A DNA stretch of 64,000 nt from assembly GCF_022637415.1 (NCBI RefSeq), contig NZ_CP093340.1, positions 1,674,001 through 1,738,000 on the forward strand, read 5' to 3'. The notes under the pieces are model-generated. The model did no database searches. It saw only the letters and a program-made list of their open reading frames with translations, and was not told the origin of the DNA. Positions 42,452 to 52,547 of the stretch are shown here, piece after piece (position 1 is the stretch's first letter; the number at the start of each line of letters is the position of its first letter). The stretch is from Luteimonas sp. S4-F44 (GTDB lineage: Bacteria; Pseudomonadota; Gammaproteobacteria; Xanthomonadales; Xanthomonadaceae). The translations under genes and the position numbers were made by a program.

Positions 42452-43321
42452 TCACGCGGCGGGGGCCGTGTAGTGGCGCCGGTACAGCGTGCGGCCACAC
42501 GGCTGGATCAGGTCGGCGGCATGCAGGTAGTTTTCCGAATGCCCGGTGTAGAGCAGGCTGGCCACGTCCATGTGCGTGACCAGCCGCGACAGGATCCCGC
42601 GCTGGGTCGGCTTGTCGAAGTAGATCATCACGTTGCGGCAGAAGATCGCATCGAAAGGCCCACCGACGTCGTAGCGGCCGGCCAGCAGGTTCAAGGGGCG
42701 GAACTCGATCAGCGCCTGCAGCGCCGGATGCACCCGACACTTGCCGGCATTGGGGCCGGTGCCGCGCTGGAAGAAGCGGCGTCGTAGATCGGCGTCGAGC
42801 GCGGCGACGCGCTCGATCGGGTAGACGCCCTGGCGCGCAGTCGCCAGGACCTGGGTGTCGATATCGGTCGCGACGATGCGCACCGGCGGCTGCAGCGTAT
42901 CGAACGCCTCGCAGGCGGTGATGGCCATCGAGTACGGCTCCTCGCCGGTCGAGGCCGCGCACGACCACAATGTCAGCGGCTTGCGGCCCGTCCCGGCGCG
43001 CTGCAACTGGGTGCGCAGGGTCTCGAAGTGGTGCGGCTCGCGGAAGAACGAGGTCAGATTGGTGGTCAGCGCGTTGGTGAACGCTTGCCATTCCTCGCCA
43101 TCGGGATCGCCTTCCAGCAGCGCCAGATAGTCGCCGAAGTCGTCGAGGCCGAGCGCACGCAGCCGCCGCGACAGCCGGCCGTAGACCATGTCGCGCTTGC
43201 TGGCGACCAGGGCGATGCCCGCCCGGTCGTGGATCAACTGGCACACACGGCGGAAATCGCGGTCGGCGAACACGAACTGGCGTGCGTCGCCGGGGGGATG
43301 GGGCAGGGAAGCGGCACTCAT
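42452..43321 (-). CDS. cheR: Chemotaxis protein methyltransferase CheR
   Basis: CheR methylates receptor glutamates using S-adenosylmethionine. The 289-residue protein has an N-terminal helical domain (about 15-85) and a SAM-binding domain with [16 protein letters not shown] and the motif I region [16 protein letters not shown] (about 118-133), then [16 protein letters not shown] 43321 gives [12 protein letters not shown]; longer readings to 43402 add no family sequence. Two of the three receptors here end in an xWxxF peptide, the known CheR/CheB tether type. Confidence 0.95.
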   Translation of the reverse strand: MSAASLPHPPGDARQFVFADRDFRRVCQLIHDRAGIALVASKRDMVYGRLSRRLRALGLDDFGDYLALLEGDPDGEEWQAFTNALTTNLTSFFREPHHFETLRTQLQRAGTGRKPLTLWSCAASTGEEPYSMAITACEAFDTLQPPVRIVATDIDTQVLATARQGVYPIERVAALDADLRRRFFQRGTGPNAGKCRVHPALQALIEFRPLNLLAGRYDVGGPFDAIFCRNVMIYFDKPTQRGILSRLVTHMDVASLLYTGHSENYLHAADLIQPCGRTLYRRHYTAPAA

Positions 43322-43399
43322 GGCGACCGGCGCGTCAGTAAGACTCGATGGGGTATCGGCGCGGCGCCGGCGAAGTTGACCGCAATCGGCTCCGCCACG

Positions 43400-43430
43400 C
43401 ACAAGGCCCGGCGCAGGGCCGGGCCTTGTG
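43400..43430. terminator. Perfect 13-bp hairpin between the first chemoreceptor gene and cheR
   Basis: CACAAGGCCCGGC pairs with GCCGGGCCTTGTG around a five-base loop, 25 bases beyond the receptor stop on the leftward strand. No T-run follows. It suggests that cheR-cheD-cheB may be partly separated from the upstream genes. Confidence 0.5.
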
Positions 43431-43454
43431 GGCGCCCCGTATCGGCGGCGACGA

Positions 43455-45818
43455 TCAGAACTCCGCCCAGTCGGCCTCGGCCAGGGCGGGCGCGGCGGGC
43501 GCGCGTGTCGCCGGACGCGGCGCGGCCGGTGCCGGCTTGCGCGACGGCGGCGGCGCTGCCCGGGTCGGCTGCGCAGCGGGTGTCGCCACGGCCTGCCCTT
43601 CGATCCGCAGCATCGAGATCGCCTCGGCCAGACCCGTGGCCTGTTCCTCCATCGCGCGTGCGGCGGCCGAGGCTTCTTCGACCAGCGCGGCGTTCTGCTG
43701 GGTGGTCTCGTCCATCTGCACGATGGTCTGGTTGACCTGCTCGATGCCGGCGGCCTGCTCCTGCGAAGCCGCGGAGATCTCGGCCATGATGTCGGTCACA
43801 CGCTGCACCGAGGCGACCATCTCGGCCATCGTGGCGCCGGCCTGGCCGGCGAGCGCGGCGCCGCTGGCGACCTTGCCGGTGGAGTCGTCAATCAGCCCCT
43901 TGATCTCCTTGGCGGCGTTGGCGCTGCGCTGGGCGAGGGTGCGGACCTCGGAGGCGACGACGGCGAAGCCGCGGCCCTGTTCGCCGGCACGCGCGGCTTC
44001 GACCGCGGCATTGAGCGCGAGGATGTTGGTCTGGAACGCGATGCCGTCGATGACCGAGATGATGTCGGCGATCTTGCGCGAGGAGGCTTCGATGTCGGCC
44101 ATCGTGGCGACGACCTGGCCGACGACCTCGCCGCCCTGCGAGGCGACGGTGGCCGCGCCCTGGGCGAGCTGGTTGGCCTGGCGGGCGTGGTCAGCGTTCT
44201 GGCGCACGGTGGAGGTGAGTTCCTCCATCGAGGCGGCGGTTTCTTCCAGGTTGGCCGCCTGCTGCTCGGTGCGGCGCGAGAGATCGTCGTTGCCCGAGGC
44301 GATCTCGGTGGATGCGGTGCCGATCGCGGCCGAGGCGTCCTGGATGCGGGCGACGATGCCGGTGAGCTGGGCGACGGTGGTGTTGGCGTCGTCGCGCATG
44401 CGGGCGAACACACCGTGGAAATCACCTTCCATACGCGCGGTCAGATCGCCCGAGGCGAGCGCATTGAGCACGTGCGAGACCTGCGCCAGGCTGACCGCAT
44501 TGGCGTCGAGCAGGCTGTTGAGCTGCTGCGCCAATTGCCGGATGAAGCCCTGCTTGCCTTCCAGCGAGACGCGATGGTCGAGGTCGCCGGCCGCGGCCGC
44601 GGACACGATGCGCGCGACTTCGGCTTCGACCCGGACTTCACCGGTGCGGTCGCGCCACTCGGCGATCAGACCGATGTCGCGGCCCTGCGCGTCGCGGATC
44701 GGCGAGATGATCTGGGCGATGCAGGCGTCCTGGTACTGCATCTCGCGGTGCGCGATGCCGCGCTCCTTGAGGCTGGCAAGCACGCGCTGGTCCGGCTTGC
44801 CATCCAGTTCGAAGGTCGTCAACGAGGTGCCGATCAGCGGCTGGGCCGGATCGTAGTGCGGCAGCTCGGCGGCGATAGCCTCGGCGTTGTCGCGCATCAC
44901 GGTCTGCAGCGCGGGATTGACGTAGAGGATGTTGAACGACTCATCGGTGACGATCATCCCGGTCGAGGCGCTGTCGAGGGCAGTGCGGATGCGCAGGTTC
45001 TCGCTGGCGATCTTCTGGTCGCGCTCGATCCGCTCGCGAAGATCGTGCTGCATGCGCTGCATGGCCTTGAGCAGGTCGCCGATCTCGTCGCGGCGGCTGG
45101 CGTCGATGCGGGTGTCGAGCTTGCCGCTGGCCACGTCGTTGGCGATTGTGACCGCCGAGCGGGTGGCGCCGGTGAGGCTGCGCGCCATCAGCCAGGCGAT
45201 GACCATGCCGCCGGTGATGCCGGCCAGCAGCATGGTCGCCATGAGAATGCTCGAACCGGTCTGCACGGAGCGGGCTTCCTCGCGGGCCGCGGTGGCCTGG
45301 CGATCGGCCTCGGCCTGCAGCGCCTGCAGCGCGTTGCCGGCGGCCAGGTGCAGGTCACGGGTGCGGCCGATGAAGGTATCGGTGGCGTCGTCGGGCAGAT
45401 CGAGTTCGAGCAGTTCGTTGACCTCGTGGTATGAGGCCTTGGCATCGGCCCAGGCGGTCACGAAGCCGTCGTAGAGCTTGCGCTCCTCGGGCGAGACGAT
45501 CAGCGGCTCGTACGCCGCCGTGTTCGCTTCGATCTGCTGTTCCATCGCCGCGGTGCGTTCGCGGGCATCGCGCTTGACCTGCTCGCTGGCGCGCACCAGG
45601 CCCAGGTACGACGCCGCGCGGTACTCCCCGAGCAGGGCACGCGTTTCTCCGACCGTGGTCAGCGTCGGCAGCGTGTTGTCGGCCAGGTGGTCGGTGACGC
45701 TGTCAAGCGAGCGCAGACCGACGAACCCGCCCACGCCCTGGGCGATCATCAGGATCAGGACGACGCCGAATGCCAGCATCAGTTTCGGTGCGAGCTTGAG
45801 ATTCGAGAACCAGTGCAT
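43455..45818 (-). CDS. Methyl-accepting chemotaxis protein with PAS and HAMP domains
   Basis: The 787-residue receptor has an N-terminal membrane segment ([20 protein letters not shown]), a four-helix-bundle ligand region to about 185, a second membrane segment ([22 protein letters not shown]) and a HAMP. A PAS domain follows at about 270-380 ([24 protein letters not shown]), then further HAMP-like helices and the signalling domain with the hairpin tip near [23 protein letters not shown]. It ends DWAEF, an xWxxF tether. The ATG 45818 start precedes the first membrane helix. Its last third is nearly identical in DNA to the two other receptors. Confidence 0.93.
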   Translation of the reverse strand: MHWFSNLKLAPKLMLAFGVVLILMIAQGVGGFVGLRSLDSVTDHLADNTLPTLTTVGETRALLGEYRAASYLGLVRASEQVKRDARERTAAMEQQIEANTAAYEPLIVSPEERKLYDGFVTAWADAKASYHEVNELLELDLPDDATDTFIGRTRDLHLAAGNALQALQAEADRQATAAREEARSVQTGSSILMATMLLAGITGGMVIAWLMARSLTGATRSAVTIANDVASGKLDTRIDASRRDEIGDLLKAMQRMQHDLRERIERDQKIASENLRIRTALDSASTGMIVTDESFNILYVNPALQTVMRDNAEAIAAELPHYDPAQPLIGTSLTTFELDGKPDQRVLASLKERGIAHREMQYQDACIAQIISPIRDAQGRDIGLIAEWRDRTGEVRVEAEVARIVSAAAAGDLDHRVSLEGKQGFIRQLAQQLNSLLDANAVSLAQVSHVLNALASGDLTARMEGDFHGVFARMRDDANTTVAQLTGIVARIQDASAAIGTASTEIASGNDDLSRRTEQQAANLEETAASMEELTSTVRQNADHARQANQLAQGAATVASQGGEVVGQVVATMADIEASSRKIADIISVIDGIAFQTNILALNAAVEAARAGEQGRGFAVVASEVRTLAQRSANAAKEIKGLIDDSTGKVASGAALAGQAGATMAEMVASVQRVTDIMAEISAASQEQAAGIEQVNQTIVQMDETTQQNAALVEEASAAARAMEEQATGLAEAISMLRIEGQAVATPAAQPTRAAPPPSRKPAPAAPRPATRAPAAPALAEADWAEF
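43640..44430. repeat. Near-identical receptor signalling block, copy 1
   Basis: This stretch, encoding the methylation helices and signalling tip, matches 47871-48662 and 50261-51052 almost base for base, including silent positions. Sequence outside the block differs strongly between receptors. Confidence 0.9.
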
Positions 45819-45885
45819 GCGGCAATCCCCCGTAGGCGGCCGGATGGAAAAGCGGCCCGGACGCGGTCTGCGATCCGGGCGCGGC

Positions 45886-46272
45886 TTACTTGATGGTGGC
45901 GAGCTTGATGTCGCTGGGCGAGTTGACGGCGATCTCGGCGCGGCTGGCGTCGCGCTGGATGGTGCCCACGACGCACACGTCGCGGCCTTCCAGTTCCTCG
46001 GGCGAGGGACGGAAGCGGTCGCGCTGTTCGTTGGGGATGCGCGCCGAGAAGGTGTGGCGCGGGAACGCGCCGCCCATGTACAGGAAGGTCGGCTGGCCTT
46101 CGGTGTTCTCCGCGTAGCGGGTTTTCTCGACCTTGCCGCAGACCATGCCGCTCTTGCCGACGAAGCGCACGGCCTGTTCGGGGCGGATGGCCTCTTGGGC
46201 AAAGGCGGTCGAGGCGCCGCCGGCGAGCAACAGCGCGGCCAGCAGGGAAGACGTCTTGCAGTGGATGGTCAT
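45886..46272 (-). CDS. Small exported OB-fold-like protein
   Basis: The 128-residue precursor has a signal peptide ([18 protein letters not shown]). The mature part reads as an OB-fold of the type seen in small periplasmic proteins: [41 protein letters not shown], then [13 protein letters not shown] and an ending [11 protein letters not shown]. These motifs recur in proteins predicted to bind nucleic acid or small ligands, but no function is proven. It lies between a receptor gene and cheW, in the same direction, with about 67 and 114 bases of spacing. Whether it has a sensory role is open. Confidence 0.85.
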   Translation of the reverse strand: MTIHCKTSSLLAALLLAGGASTAFAQEAIRPEQAVRFVGKSGMVCGKVEKTRYAENTEGQPTFLYMGGAFPRHTFSARIPNEQRDRFRPSPEELEGRDVCVVGTIQRDASRAEIAVNSPSDIKLATIK

Positions 46273-46386
46273 GGTCTGTTCCTTGATCGATGGACGGCAG
46301 GCGCAAAAGCGCCTGTGTCCGCCTCTATCGGCCGCGTGCGGCCGGGCCTTGAGTGCAAACTGTGTGACGGCGATTCCAGATCCGGA

Positions 46387-46854
46387 TCACGCCGCCTGCG
46401 GGACCGCCAGTTCGGCGCTGTCGAGCAGGGTTTCGATGTCGAGCAGGATCAGCATCCGGTCGTCGAAGGTGCCGATGCCGGAGATGCAACGGGTGTCGAT
46501 CGCCGCGCCGAACTCGGGTGTCGGGCGGATCTGCTCGGCCGACAGCGGCACCACGTCCGACACGCCGTCGACGACGATGCCTACGACGCGGTCGTCGACG
46601 TTGAGCACGATCATCACCGTGAAGCTGTCGTAGCGCGCCTGCGCCAGGCGCAGCTTCAGACGCAGGTCGATCACCGGCACGATCGTGCCGCGCAGGTTGA
46701 TCACGCCCTTGATGTAGTCCGGGGCGTCGGGCAAGCGGGTGACCGCGTCGTAGCCTCGGATCTCCTGCACCTTGAGGATGTCGACACCGTAGTGCTCGTC
46801 GCCCAGGGTGAAAGTAAGGTACTCGCCGGCGTTCTGGGGATCTGGACTGCTCAT
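46387..46854 (-). CDS. cheW: Chemotaxis coupling protein CheW
   Basis: CheW links receptors to CheA. The 155-residue single-domain protein has the SH3-like beta repeats typical of the family: [19 protein letters not shown], the conserved [24 protein letters not shown] (about 41-64), and the C-terminal [10 protein letters not shown]. It stands between the PilZ gene and the small exported protein. A second CheW-domain protein (55845-56591) is encoded in the other half of the cluster. Confidence 0.95.
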   Translation of the reverse strand: MSSPDPQNAGEYLTFTLGDEHYGVDILKVQEIRGYDAVTRLPDAPDYIKGVINLRGTIVPVIDLRLKLRLAQARYDSFTVMIVLNVDDRVVGIVVDGVSDVVPLSAEQIRPTPEFGAAIDTRCISGIGTFDDRMLILLDIETLLDSAELAVPQAA

Positions 46855-46946
46855 CGGTGCGCTCCTGCAGGCATGCCGCGCTCGCGCGCGTGTCGGGTGT
46901 CCCGTGCGACATCGGCCGCGCGGCGGGCAACTTTAGAAAAGCGGCG

Positions 46947-47714
46947 TTACACGGCGCGGCGCAGTCGGGCGTTGCGCTGGCGCTCGATCTGGAAGATGGA
47001 CTGCAGGATCCGCCGCTGCGCGACCGGTGCCAGCGCGACGAAGCGACAGCCTGCACGCCAGCGCACCCGCAAGCCGATCTGTTCGCAGAAACGATGCGCG
47101 ACGGTGACGGTCACCGGCATCGCCACGGTGTCGGGCAATTGCAACAGGCAACCGTTGAGCGTACGCCCGGGTGCGAATCGTGGATCTTCGCCGTCGTCCA
47201 GCGCCACCGCCAGCCCGCCGCCGCTCAGATCCAGCACCCTCAGGCCGTTGTCCGGTAACGCCGCCGGGGCGTTGCCATGCCCCGGATGCAGCGTCACGCC
47301 GGCATCGAACGGCGGCACGACGCGATAGAGGTCGCGTCGCTGCAGGCGCAGCAGCGCCTCGGGCCAGGAGGCGATGAACGCCTGGCGTCCCTCGTGCAGG
47401 GCCGGCAGCGGCGTCGACAGCCGGAAGCGGATCTGCACCGCGTCGAGCCGGGTATCGCAGATGAGCTGGGTGCAGATCGCGAGCTTGCGGTTGAGGGCGT
47501 CCTGCCGGCTGGCGTCAAGGACCAGGGTGCCGTCGTCGCCGACCGCGAGTAGTGCGGTCGGGCAGGCCAGGTCGCCGGGTATCAGGCTGCCGCTGATCAA
47601 TGCCTTCGCCTCGACCAGACTGCGCAGCACGCGTCCCATGTCGGCGCTGTCGCGCAGCATGTAGCGCGACAGCGCCTCGTCGTCCAGCGGATAGAGCGGG
47701 TCTGCAGGCGCCAT
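46947..47714 (-). CDS. ycgR: Flagellar brake protein YcgR-like, PilZ domain (c-di-GMP effector)
   Basis: The 255-residue protein has a YcgR N-terminal domain (about 10-120) and a C-terminal PilZ domain. The c-di-GMP-binding signatures are visible: RRDLYRV with spaced arginines (about 140) and DLSGGGLAV (D/NxSxxG, about 180). On binding c-di-GMP such proteins slow the flagellar motor. Its presence in the chemotaxis run, in a genome with RpfG, points to c-di-GMP control of swimming. ATG 47714 gives MAPADPLYPLDDEAL; the longer open frame lies in non-homologous sequence. Confidence 0.9.
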   Translation of the reverse strand: MAPADPLYPLDDEALSRYMLRDSADMGRVLRSLVEAKALISGSLIPGDLACPTALLAVGDDGTLVLDASRQDALNRKLAICTQLICDTRLDAVQIRFRLSTPLPALHEGRQAFIASWPEALLRLQRRDLYRVVPPFDAGVTLHPGHGNAPAALPDNGLRVLDLSGGGLAVALDDGEDPRFAPGRTLNGCLLQLPDTVAMPVTVTVAHRFCEQIGLRVRWRAGCRFVALAPVAQRRILQSIFQIERQRNARLRRAV

Positions 47715-47757
47715 CGTGCTTGTCGTCCTCCGGGCATGGGGCGGCCGATCGGCGGGG

Positions 47758-49935
47758 TCAGGACAGCGCGTGGCCGATGGTCGGCGGGCGGGCCGCATCC
47801 ACCACCGCCTGTAGCAACGCCGTGGCGGTGTCGACGCGGAACACCGCGATCGCATCGGCGAGCCCGGCGGCCTGTTCCTCCATCGCGCGTGCGGCGGCCG
47901 AGGCTTCTTCGACCAGCGCGGCGTTCTGCTGGGTGGTCTCGTCCATCTGCACGATGGTCTGGTTGACCTGCTCGATGCCGGCGGCCTGCTCCTGCGAAGC
48001 GGCGGAGATCTCGGCCATGATGTCGGTCACACGCTGCACCGAGGCGACCATCTCGGCCATCGTGGCGCCGGCCTGGCCGGCGAGCGCGGCGCCGCTGGCG
48101 ACCTTGCCGGTGGAGTCGTCAATCAGCCCCTTGATCTCCTTGGCGGCGTTGGCGCTGCGCTGGGCGAGGGTGCGGACCTCGGAGGCGACGACGGCGAAAC
48201 CGCGACCCTGTTCGCCAGCGCGTGCGGCTTCGACCGCGGCATTGAGCGCGAGGATGTTGGTCTGGAACGCGATGCCGTCGATGACCGAGATGATGTCGGC
48301 GATCTTGCGCGAGGAGGCTTCGATGTCGGCCATCGTGGCGACGACCTGGCCGACGACCTCGCCGCCCTGGGAGGCGACGGTGGCCGCGCCCTGGGCGAGC
48401 TGGTTGGCCTGGCGGGCGTGGTCGGCGTTCTGGCGCACGGTGGAGGTGAGTTCCTCCATCGAGGCGGCGGTTTCTTCCAGGTTGGCCGCCTGCTGCTCAG
48501 TGCGGCGCGAAAGGTCGTCGTTGCCCGAGGCGATCTCGGTGGATGCGGTGCCGATCGCGGCCGAGGCGTCCTGGATGCGGGCGACGATGCCGGTGAGCTG
48601 GGCGACGGTGGTGTTGGCGTCGTCGCGCATGCGGGCGAACACACCGTGGAAGTCGCCCTCCATGCGGGCGGTCAGGTCGCCGGCCGCGATCGACTGCAGC
48701 AGGCGTGAGAGCTCGCTCAGGCTGCGATCGCTGGCCGCCATCATTGCGTTGAGGCTCTGGATCATGCGCCCGAAATCGTCGCGGAACCGGCGCTCGTCGC
48801 CGCGGACCGAGAAGTCGCCGGCGGCGGCCGCAGTGGCCAGTCGGTTGATCTCGCCATTGATCGCCATGAGGCTGGCCTTGGCAGCGTCCATGGCTTCGTG
48901 CAGGACCGCACGGCTGGCAGGCAGGCGGCGCGCGTCGCGCGACAGATCGCCATTGGCGTATTCGTTGAGGATGTCGATCGCCTCGACGAACGCGTCCAGG
49001 TGCTCGAACATCATGGTGTTGATACCAGACGCCAGTTCGCCGTACACACCCGGGAAGTCCACCGGCATCCGGTGACGCATGTCGTCGCCGGCATGCTGGC
49101 CGATCATCTCGCGCGTTTGTTCAGAGAACCGCTCGAGCATGTGCACCATCTCGTCGGTCGAGCGCAGCATCTGGCCGATCTCGTCGCGGCCCTGGTGGCC
49201 GGTGCGGATACTCAGGTCGCCGCGGGCCACGCCGCGGATCGCATGCACCGCCCGTCCCAGTGGCTCGAGGACAGAGTGGCCGATCAGCCAGCCGATGCCA
49301 GCGTTGAGCAGCACCAGCAGGCCGCCGACGGCGGTCATGATCACAGTGAACGTCAGCGCCTGGGCCTGGGTGTCGTCGAGGTAGACGCCGGTGGTCACCA
49401 CCCAGCCCCACGGTGCGTACATCGCCGAGTACGAGGTCTTGTGCACCGGTTCGTCCTCGCCCGGCTTGGCCCAGAGGTAGTCGACGTTGCCGCCGCCGGC
49501 GCGCGCGACCTCGACGAAGCGGCTGTAAATGGCCGTGCCGTCGGTGTCGATGATCCCAGACACGTCCTTGCCGATCAGGTCCGCGCGCAGCGGGTGCATC
49601 AGCATGGTGGGGTGTTCGTCGGTGACGAAGAAGTAGTCGACGCCATTGTCCGAGCGCATGGCCGCGAGCGTGCGCAGTGCGCGTTCCTTGGCCTGCTCGA
49701 CGGTCAGCTCGCCATGTTCGACGCGGCTGGCGTATTCCTCGATGACGCCCAACGCCAGTCGCACCTGTGATGCGACGCCATCCTTGCGGGACTGATTGAG
49801 GTCGACGAACTGGACCCGGGCCGCGACGACGGCCAGCAGGATGATGCCGGTCGCGACGAGCGCGGTCTGGACCAGGAATTTGCGCTGCATCGAAAGATCG
49901 GACAGCGCTCGGAGCACGGCGGCGACGGGGTTCAT
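47758..49935 (-). CDS. Methyl-accepting chemotaxis protein with single Cache domain
   Basis: The 725-residue receptor has a membrane helix ([20 protein letters not shown]), a periplasmic single-Cache_2 domain at about 50-190 ([35 protein letters not shown]), a second membrane helix ([20 protein letters not shown]), HAMP regions and the signalling domain. The C-terminus is [11 protein letters not shown], so unlike the two other receptors it lacks an xWxxF CheR/CheB tether. Single-Cache_2 receptors often sense small organic acids. ATG 49935 is chosen at the start of the first helix region. Confidence 0.93.
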   Translation of the reverse strand: MNPVAAVLRALSDLSMQRKFLVQTALVATGIILLAVVAARVQFVDLNQSRKDGVASQVRLALGVIEEYASRVEHGELTVEQAKERALRTLAAMRSDNGVDYFFVTDEHPTMLMHPLRADLIGKDVSGIIDTDGTAIYSRFVEVARAGGGNVDYLWAKPGEDEPVHKTSYSAMYAPWGWVVTTGVYLDDTQAQALTFTVIMTAVGGLLVLLNAGIGWLIGHSVLEPLGRAVHAIRGVARGDLSIRTGHQGRDEIGQMLRSTDEMVHMLERFSEQTREMIGQHAGDDMRHRMPVDFPGVYGELASGINTMMFEHLDAFVEAIDILNEYANGDLSRDARRLPASRAVLHEAMDAAKASLMAINGEINRLATAAAAGDFSVRGDERRFRDDFGRMIQSLNAMMAASDRSLSELSRLLQSIAAGDLTARMEGDFHGVFARMRDDANTTVAQLTGIVARIQDASAAIGTASTEIASGNDDLSRRTEQQAANLEETAASMEELTSTVRQNADHARQANQLAQGAATVASQGGEVVGQVVATMADIEASSRKIADIISVIDGIAFQTNILALNAAVEAARAGEQGRGFAVVASEVRTLAQRSANAAKEIKGLIDDSTGKVASGAALAGQAGATMAEMVASVQRVTDIMAEISAASQEQAAGIEQVNQTIVQMDETTQQNAALVEEASAAARAMEEQAAGLADAIAVFRVDTATALLQAVVDAARPPTIGHALS
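47846..48704. repeat. Near-identical receptor signalling block, copy 2
   Basis: Matches copy 3 (50235-51094) over its whole length and copy 1 over most of it. Extension past copy 1 at both ends shows copies 2 and 3 share the longest tract. Confidence 0.9.
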
Positions 49936-50010
49936 GGGGGTGGCAGGAGTGGGCCTGCCATCGGTATCGGCCGCGCTGCGTCGAGATTGAGGCGTGCGCC
50001 GACAGCTGGC

Positions 50011-50052
50011 AGGCCGGCCGCTCCGACGTGGGTGCGACGGAGCGGCCGGCCT
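50011..50052. terminator. 15-bp hairpin after the third chemoreceptor gene
   Basis: AGGCCGGCCGCTCCG pairs perfectly with CGGAGCGGCCGGCCT, four bases beyond the receptor stop on the leftward strand, with a 12-base loop. There is no T-run, but position and stem strength suggest transcript-end formation or processing between the two receptor genes. Confidence 0.55.
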
Positions 50053-50056
50053 ACGA

Positions 50057-52309
50057 TCAGAACTCCGCCCAGTCGGTCTCCAGCACCGCCGCCGGCGCCT
50101 TGCGCACCGGGGCAGCGCGTTCGGCCGCTGCGGCAGGCGTCCCCAGGCGGATGCTGGCCGGCGCGATCGGCGGCGCTGTGGCGGCGGTCCGGCGAGCGGT
50201 GGCGCTGCTGCGGCCGGCGTCGATGTCGAACACTGCGATCGCATCGGCGAGCCCGGCGGCCTGTTCCTCCATCGCGCGTGCGGCGGCGGAGGCTTCTTCG
50301 ACCAGCGCGGCGTTCTGCTGGGTGGTCTCGTCCATCTGCACAATGGTCTGGTTGACCTGCTCGATACCGGCCGCTTGTTCCTGCGAGGCGGCGGAGATCT
50401 CGCCCATGATGTCGGTCACGCGCTGCACCGAGGCGACCATCTCGGCCATCGTGCGGCCGGCCTGGCCGGCGAGCGCGGCGCCGCTGGCGACCTTGCCGGT
50501 GGAGTCGTCGATCAGGCCCTTGATCTCCTTGGCGGCATTGGCGCTGCGCTGGGCGAGGGTGCGGACCTCGGAGGCGACGACGGCGAAACCACGGCCCTGT
50601 TCGCCGGCACGCGCGGCTTCGACCGCGGCATTGAGCGCGAGGATGTTGGTCTGGAACGCGATGCCGTCGATGACCGAGATGATGTCGGCGATCTTGCGCG
50701 AGGAGGCTTCGATGTCGGCCATCGTGGACACGACCTGGCCGACGACCTCGCCGCCCTGGGAGGCGACGGTGGCCGCGCCCTGGGCGAGCTGGTTGGCCTG
50801 GCGGGCGTGGTCGGCGTTCTGGCGCACGGTGGAGGTGAGTTCCTCCATCGAGGCGGCGGTTTCTTCCAGGTTGGCCGCCTGCTGCTCAGTGCGGCGCGAA
50901 AGGTCGTCGTTGCCCGAGGCGATCTCGGTGGATGCGGTGCCGATCGCGGCCGAGGCGTCCTGGATGCGGGCGACGATGCCGGTGAGCTGGGCGACGGTGG
51001 TGTTGGCGTCGTCGCGCATGCGGGCGAACACACCGTGGAAGTCGCCCTCCATGCGGGCGGTCAGATCGCCGGCCGCGATCGACTGCAGCAGGCGCGAGAG
51101 CTGGTCGAGGTTGCCGTCGGCGGCATCCATCAGCCGGTTGAGGTCCTCGATCATGCCGCGGAAGTCGTACTGGAACCGCGCCGCATCGCCGCGGACGCTG
51201 AAGTCGCCACGGGCGGCGGCGCCGGCCACTGCCTTGACCTCGGCGTTGATCGCACCGAGGTTGGCCTTCACTGCGGCCATCGTCTCGGTCAGCACCGCTT
51301 TCTCGCCTGGGTACTGCGCCAGGTCCGGCGTCAGGTCGCCGATTGCGTACTGGCGCATGACCTCGATCATGTGCATCTTCACGTCGACGTGCGAGCCGAC
51401 CAGCGCGTTGGTCTCGCGCACCATCTGGCCGTAGTCGCCGGGGAATGTACCCTCGTCCATGCGATGGCTGATCGTGCCGTCGTCATGCGCGCGGGCCATG
51501 TCGCGCTGGGCATCGATGACGGCGCGCAGCTGACCCTGCATGCGTTGCATGGCCGCAAGCAGCTGTCCGACCTCGTCATGCCGGTCGACGACGATCTGCG
51601 TATCCAGGCGACCTTGCGACACATCGTTGGCGACCTTGACCGCGCTGCCGACCGATTGCGACAGCGTTCGCGAGATCGCGATCGCCATTGTCGTGGCCAG
51701 CAGCACGATGATCGCGATGCCGGCGATCATTGCCAGCAGGCTGCTGCGGTAGACCTCGTTGGCCTGGGCGATGTCGTCGCTCAAGCGTTGATCGTTGAAC
51801 TGCGCCAGGGCGGCTATCGACTCGAACAGAAGACGGCGCAGCGGACGTGACTTCGCATCGGAAATCGTCTGCGCGGTCTCGCTGTCGCCAGCGGCCAGCG
51901 CCTGCTCGATCTCGCGCCGAGCGCCGAAGTATGCTGCCAGCCGCGCGGTCATCGCGTCGTACAGGCCGCGCTCCTCGTCGATCAGCGGCAGACCTTCGTA
52001 CAGCGAGCGCTGCTCGGCGATGATCTTTTCGATCTGGGCCAGACGCTGGTCGTAGTCGCGCACTGCATCGGGCTCGGCCAGGCGGCTGAGCTGCGAGAGT
52101 TCGTACATCCGGTACTCGCCCAACTGCGACCGGATCTCGGCCAGGTACTGCACCGCAGGCATGTCATCGAGGCTGACCTTCTGCAATTCGGCATTGATGC
52201 CGCCCAGTCGGTTCAGGGCGAATGCGCCCAGGCCCGCGGCCAGCAGCACGATCATGGTGAAGGCGATCGCCAGCTTTCGGGCGATCGACAGGTTGTTCAA
52301 CCATCTCAT
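50057..52309 (-). CDS. Methyl-accepting chemotaxis protein, four-helix-bundle sensor
   Basis: The 750-residue receptor starts [26 protein letters not shown]. It has a 4HB_MCP-type periplasmic region (about 30-185), a second membrane helix ([22 protein letters not shown]) and HAMP repeats, then the signalling domain with the conserved tip. It ends TDWAEF, an xWxxF tether like the first receptor. It stands 238 bases downstream of the cheA-like gene at 52548, so a promoter may lie in between. The signalling part is almost identical in DNA to the other two receptors. Confidence 0.93.
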   Translation of the reverse strand: MRWLNNLSIARKLAIAFTMIVLLAAGLGAFALNRLGGINAELQKVSLDDMPAVQYLAEIRSQLGEYRMYELSQLSRLAEPDAVRDYDQRLAQIEKIIAEQRSLYEGLPLIDEERGLYDAMTARLAAYFGARREIEQALAAGDSETAQTISDAKSRPLRRLLFESIAALAQFNDQRLSDDIAQANEVYRSSLLAMIAGIAIIVLLATTMAIAISRTLSQSVGSAVKVANDVSQGRLDTQIVVDRHDEVGQLLAAMQRMQGQLRAVIDAQRDMARAHDDGTISHRMDEGTFPGDYGQMVRETNALVGSHVDVKMHMIEVMRQYAIGDLTPDLAQYPGEKAVLTETMAAVKANLGAINAEVKAVAGAAARGDFSVRGDAARFQYDFRGMIEDLNRLMDAADGNLDQLSRLLQSIAAGDLTARMEGDFHGVFARMRDDANTTVAQLTGIVARIQDASAAIGTASTEIASGNDDLSRRTEQQAANLEETAASMEELTSTVRQNADHARQANQLAQGAATVASQGGEVVGQVVSTMADIEASSRKIADIISVIDGIAFQTNILALNAAVEAARAGEQGRGFAVVASEVRTLAQRSANAAKEIKGLIDDSTGKVASGAALAGQAGRTMAEMVASVQRVTDIMGEISAASQEQAAGIEQVNQTIVQMDETTQQNAALVEEASAAARAMEEQAAGLADAIAVFDIDAGRSSATARRTAATAPPIAPASIRLGTPAAAAERAAPVRKAPAAVLETDWAEF
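50235..51094. repeat. Near-identical receptor signalling block, copy 3
   Basis: Differs from copy 2 by only scattered bases over about 860 bp, while the flanking sensory regions are unrelated. This is best explained by recent duplication or gene conversion. Confidence 0.9.
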
Positions 52310-52547
52310 TGGAGATCTCCGGATACGACAAAAGGACGCGGGCAGGTGTTGGTCAACACTTGGAGCGCGTCCTGTGCCTCACGACTAGCGGCCGGAAACG
52401 GGGCGACTTGAAGGTCGAAACCCATTTTTTTCAAAGTGCCGCGCGCGTGACTCTCATTGAGGAATGAATGCGCACATGACGTGAATTTCGGTGAACGCAC
52501 GCGACGTGTCGCAGCCGTGCGTCCACGGCGATCGAACACCGCCAGCG

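Noticed and set aside
43640..51094. Three long direct repeats considered as a mobile element or CRISPR-like array
   Set aside because: They lie in frame within the conserved signalling domains of three receptors, with no ends, transposase or spacer pattern.
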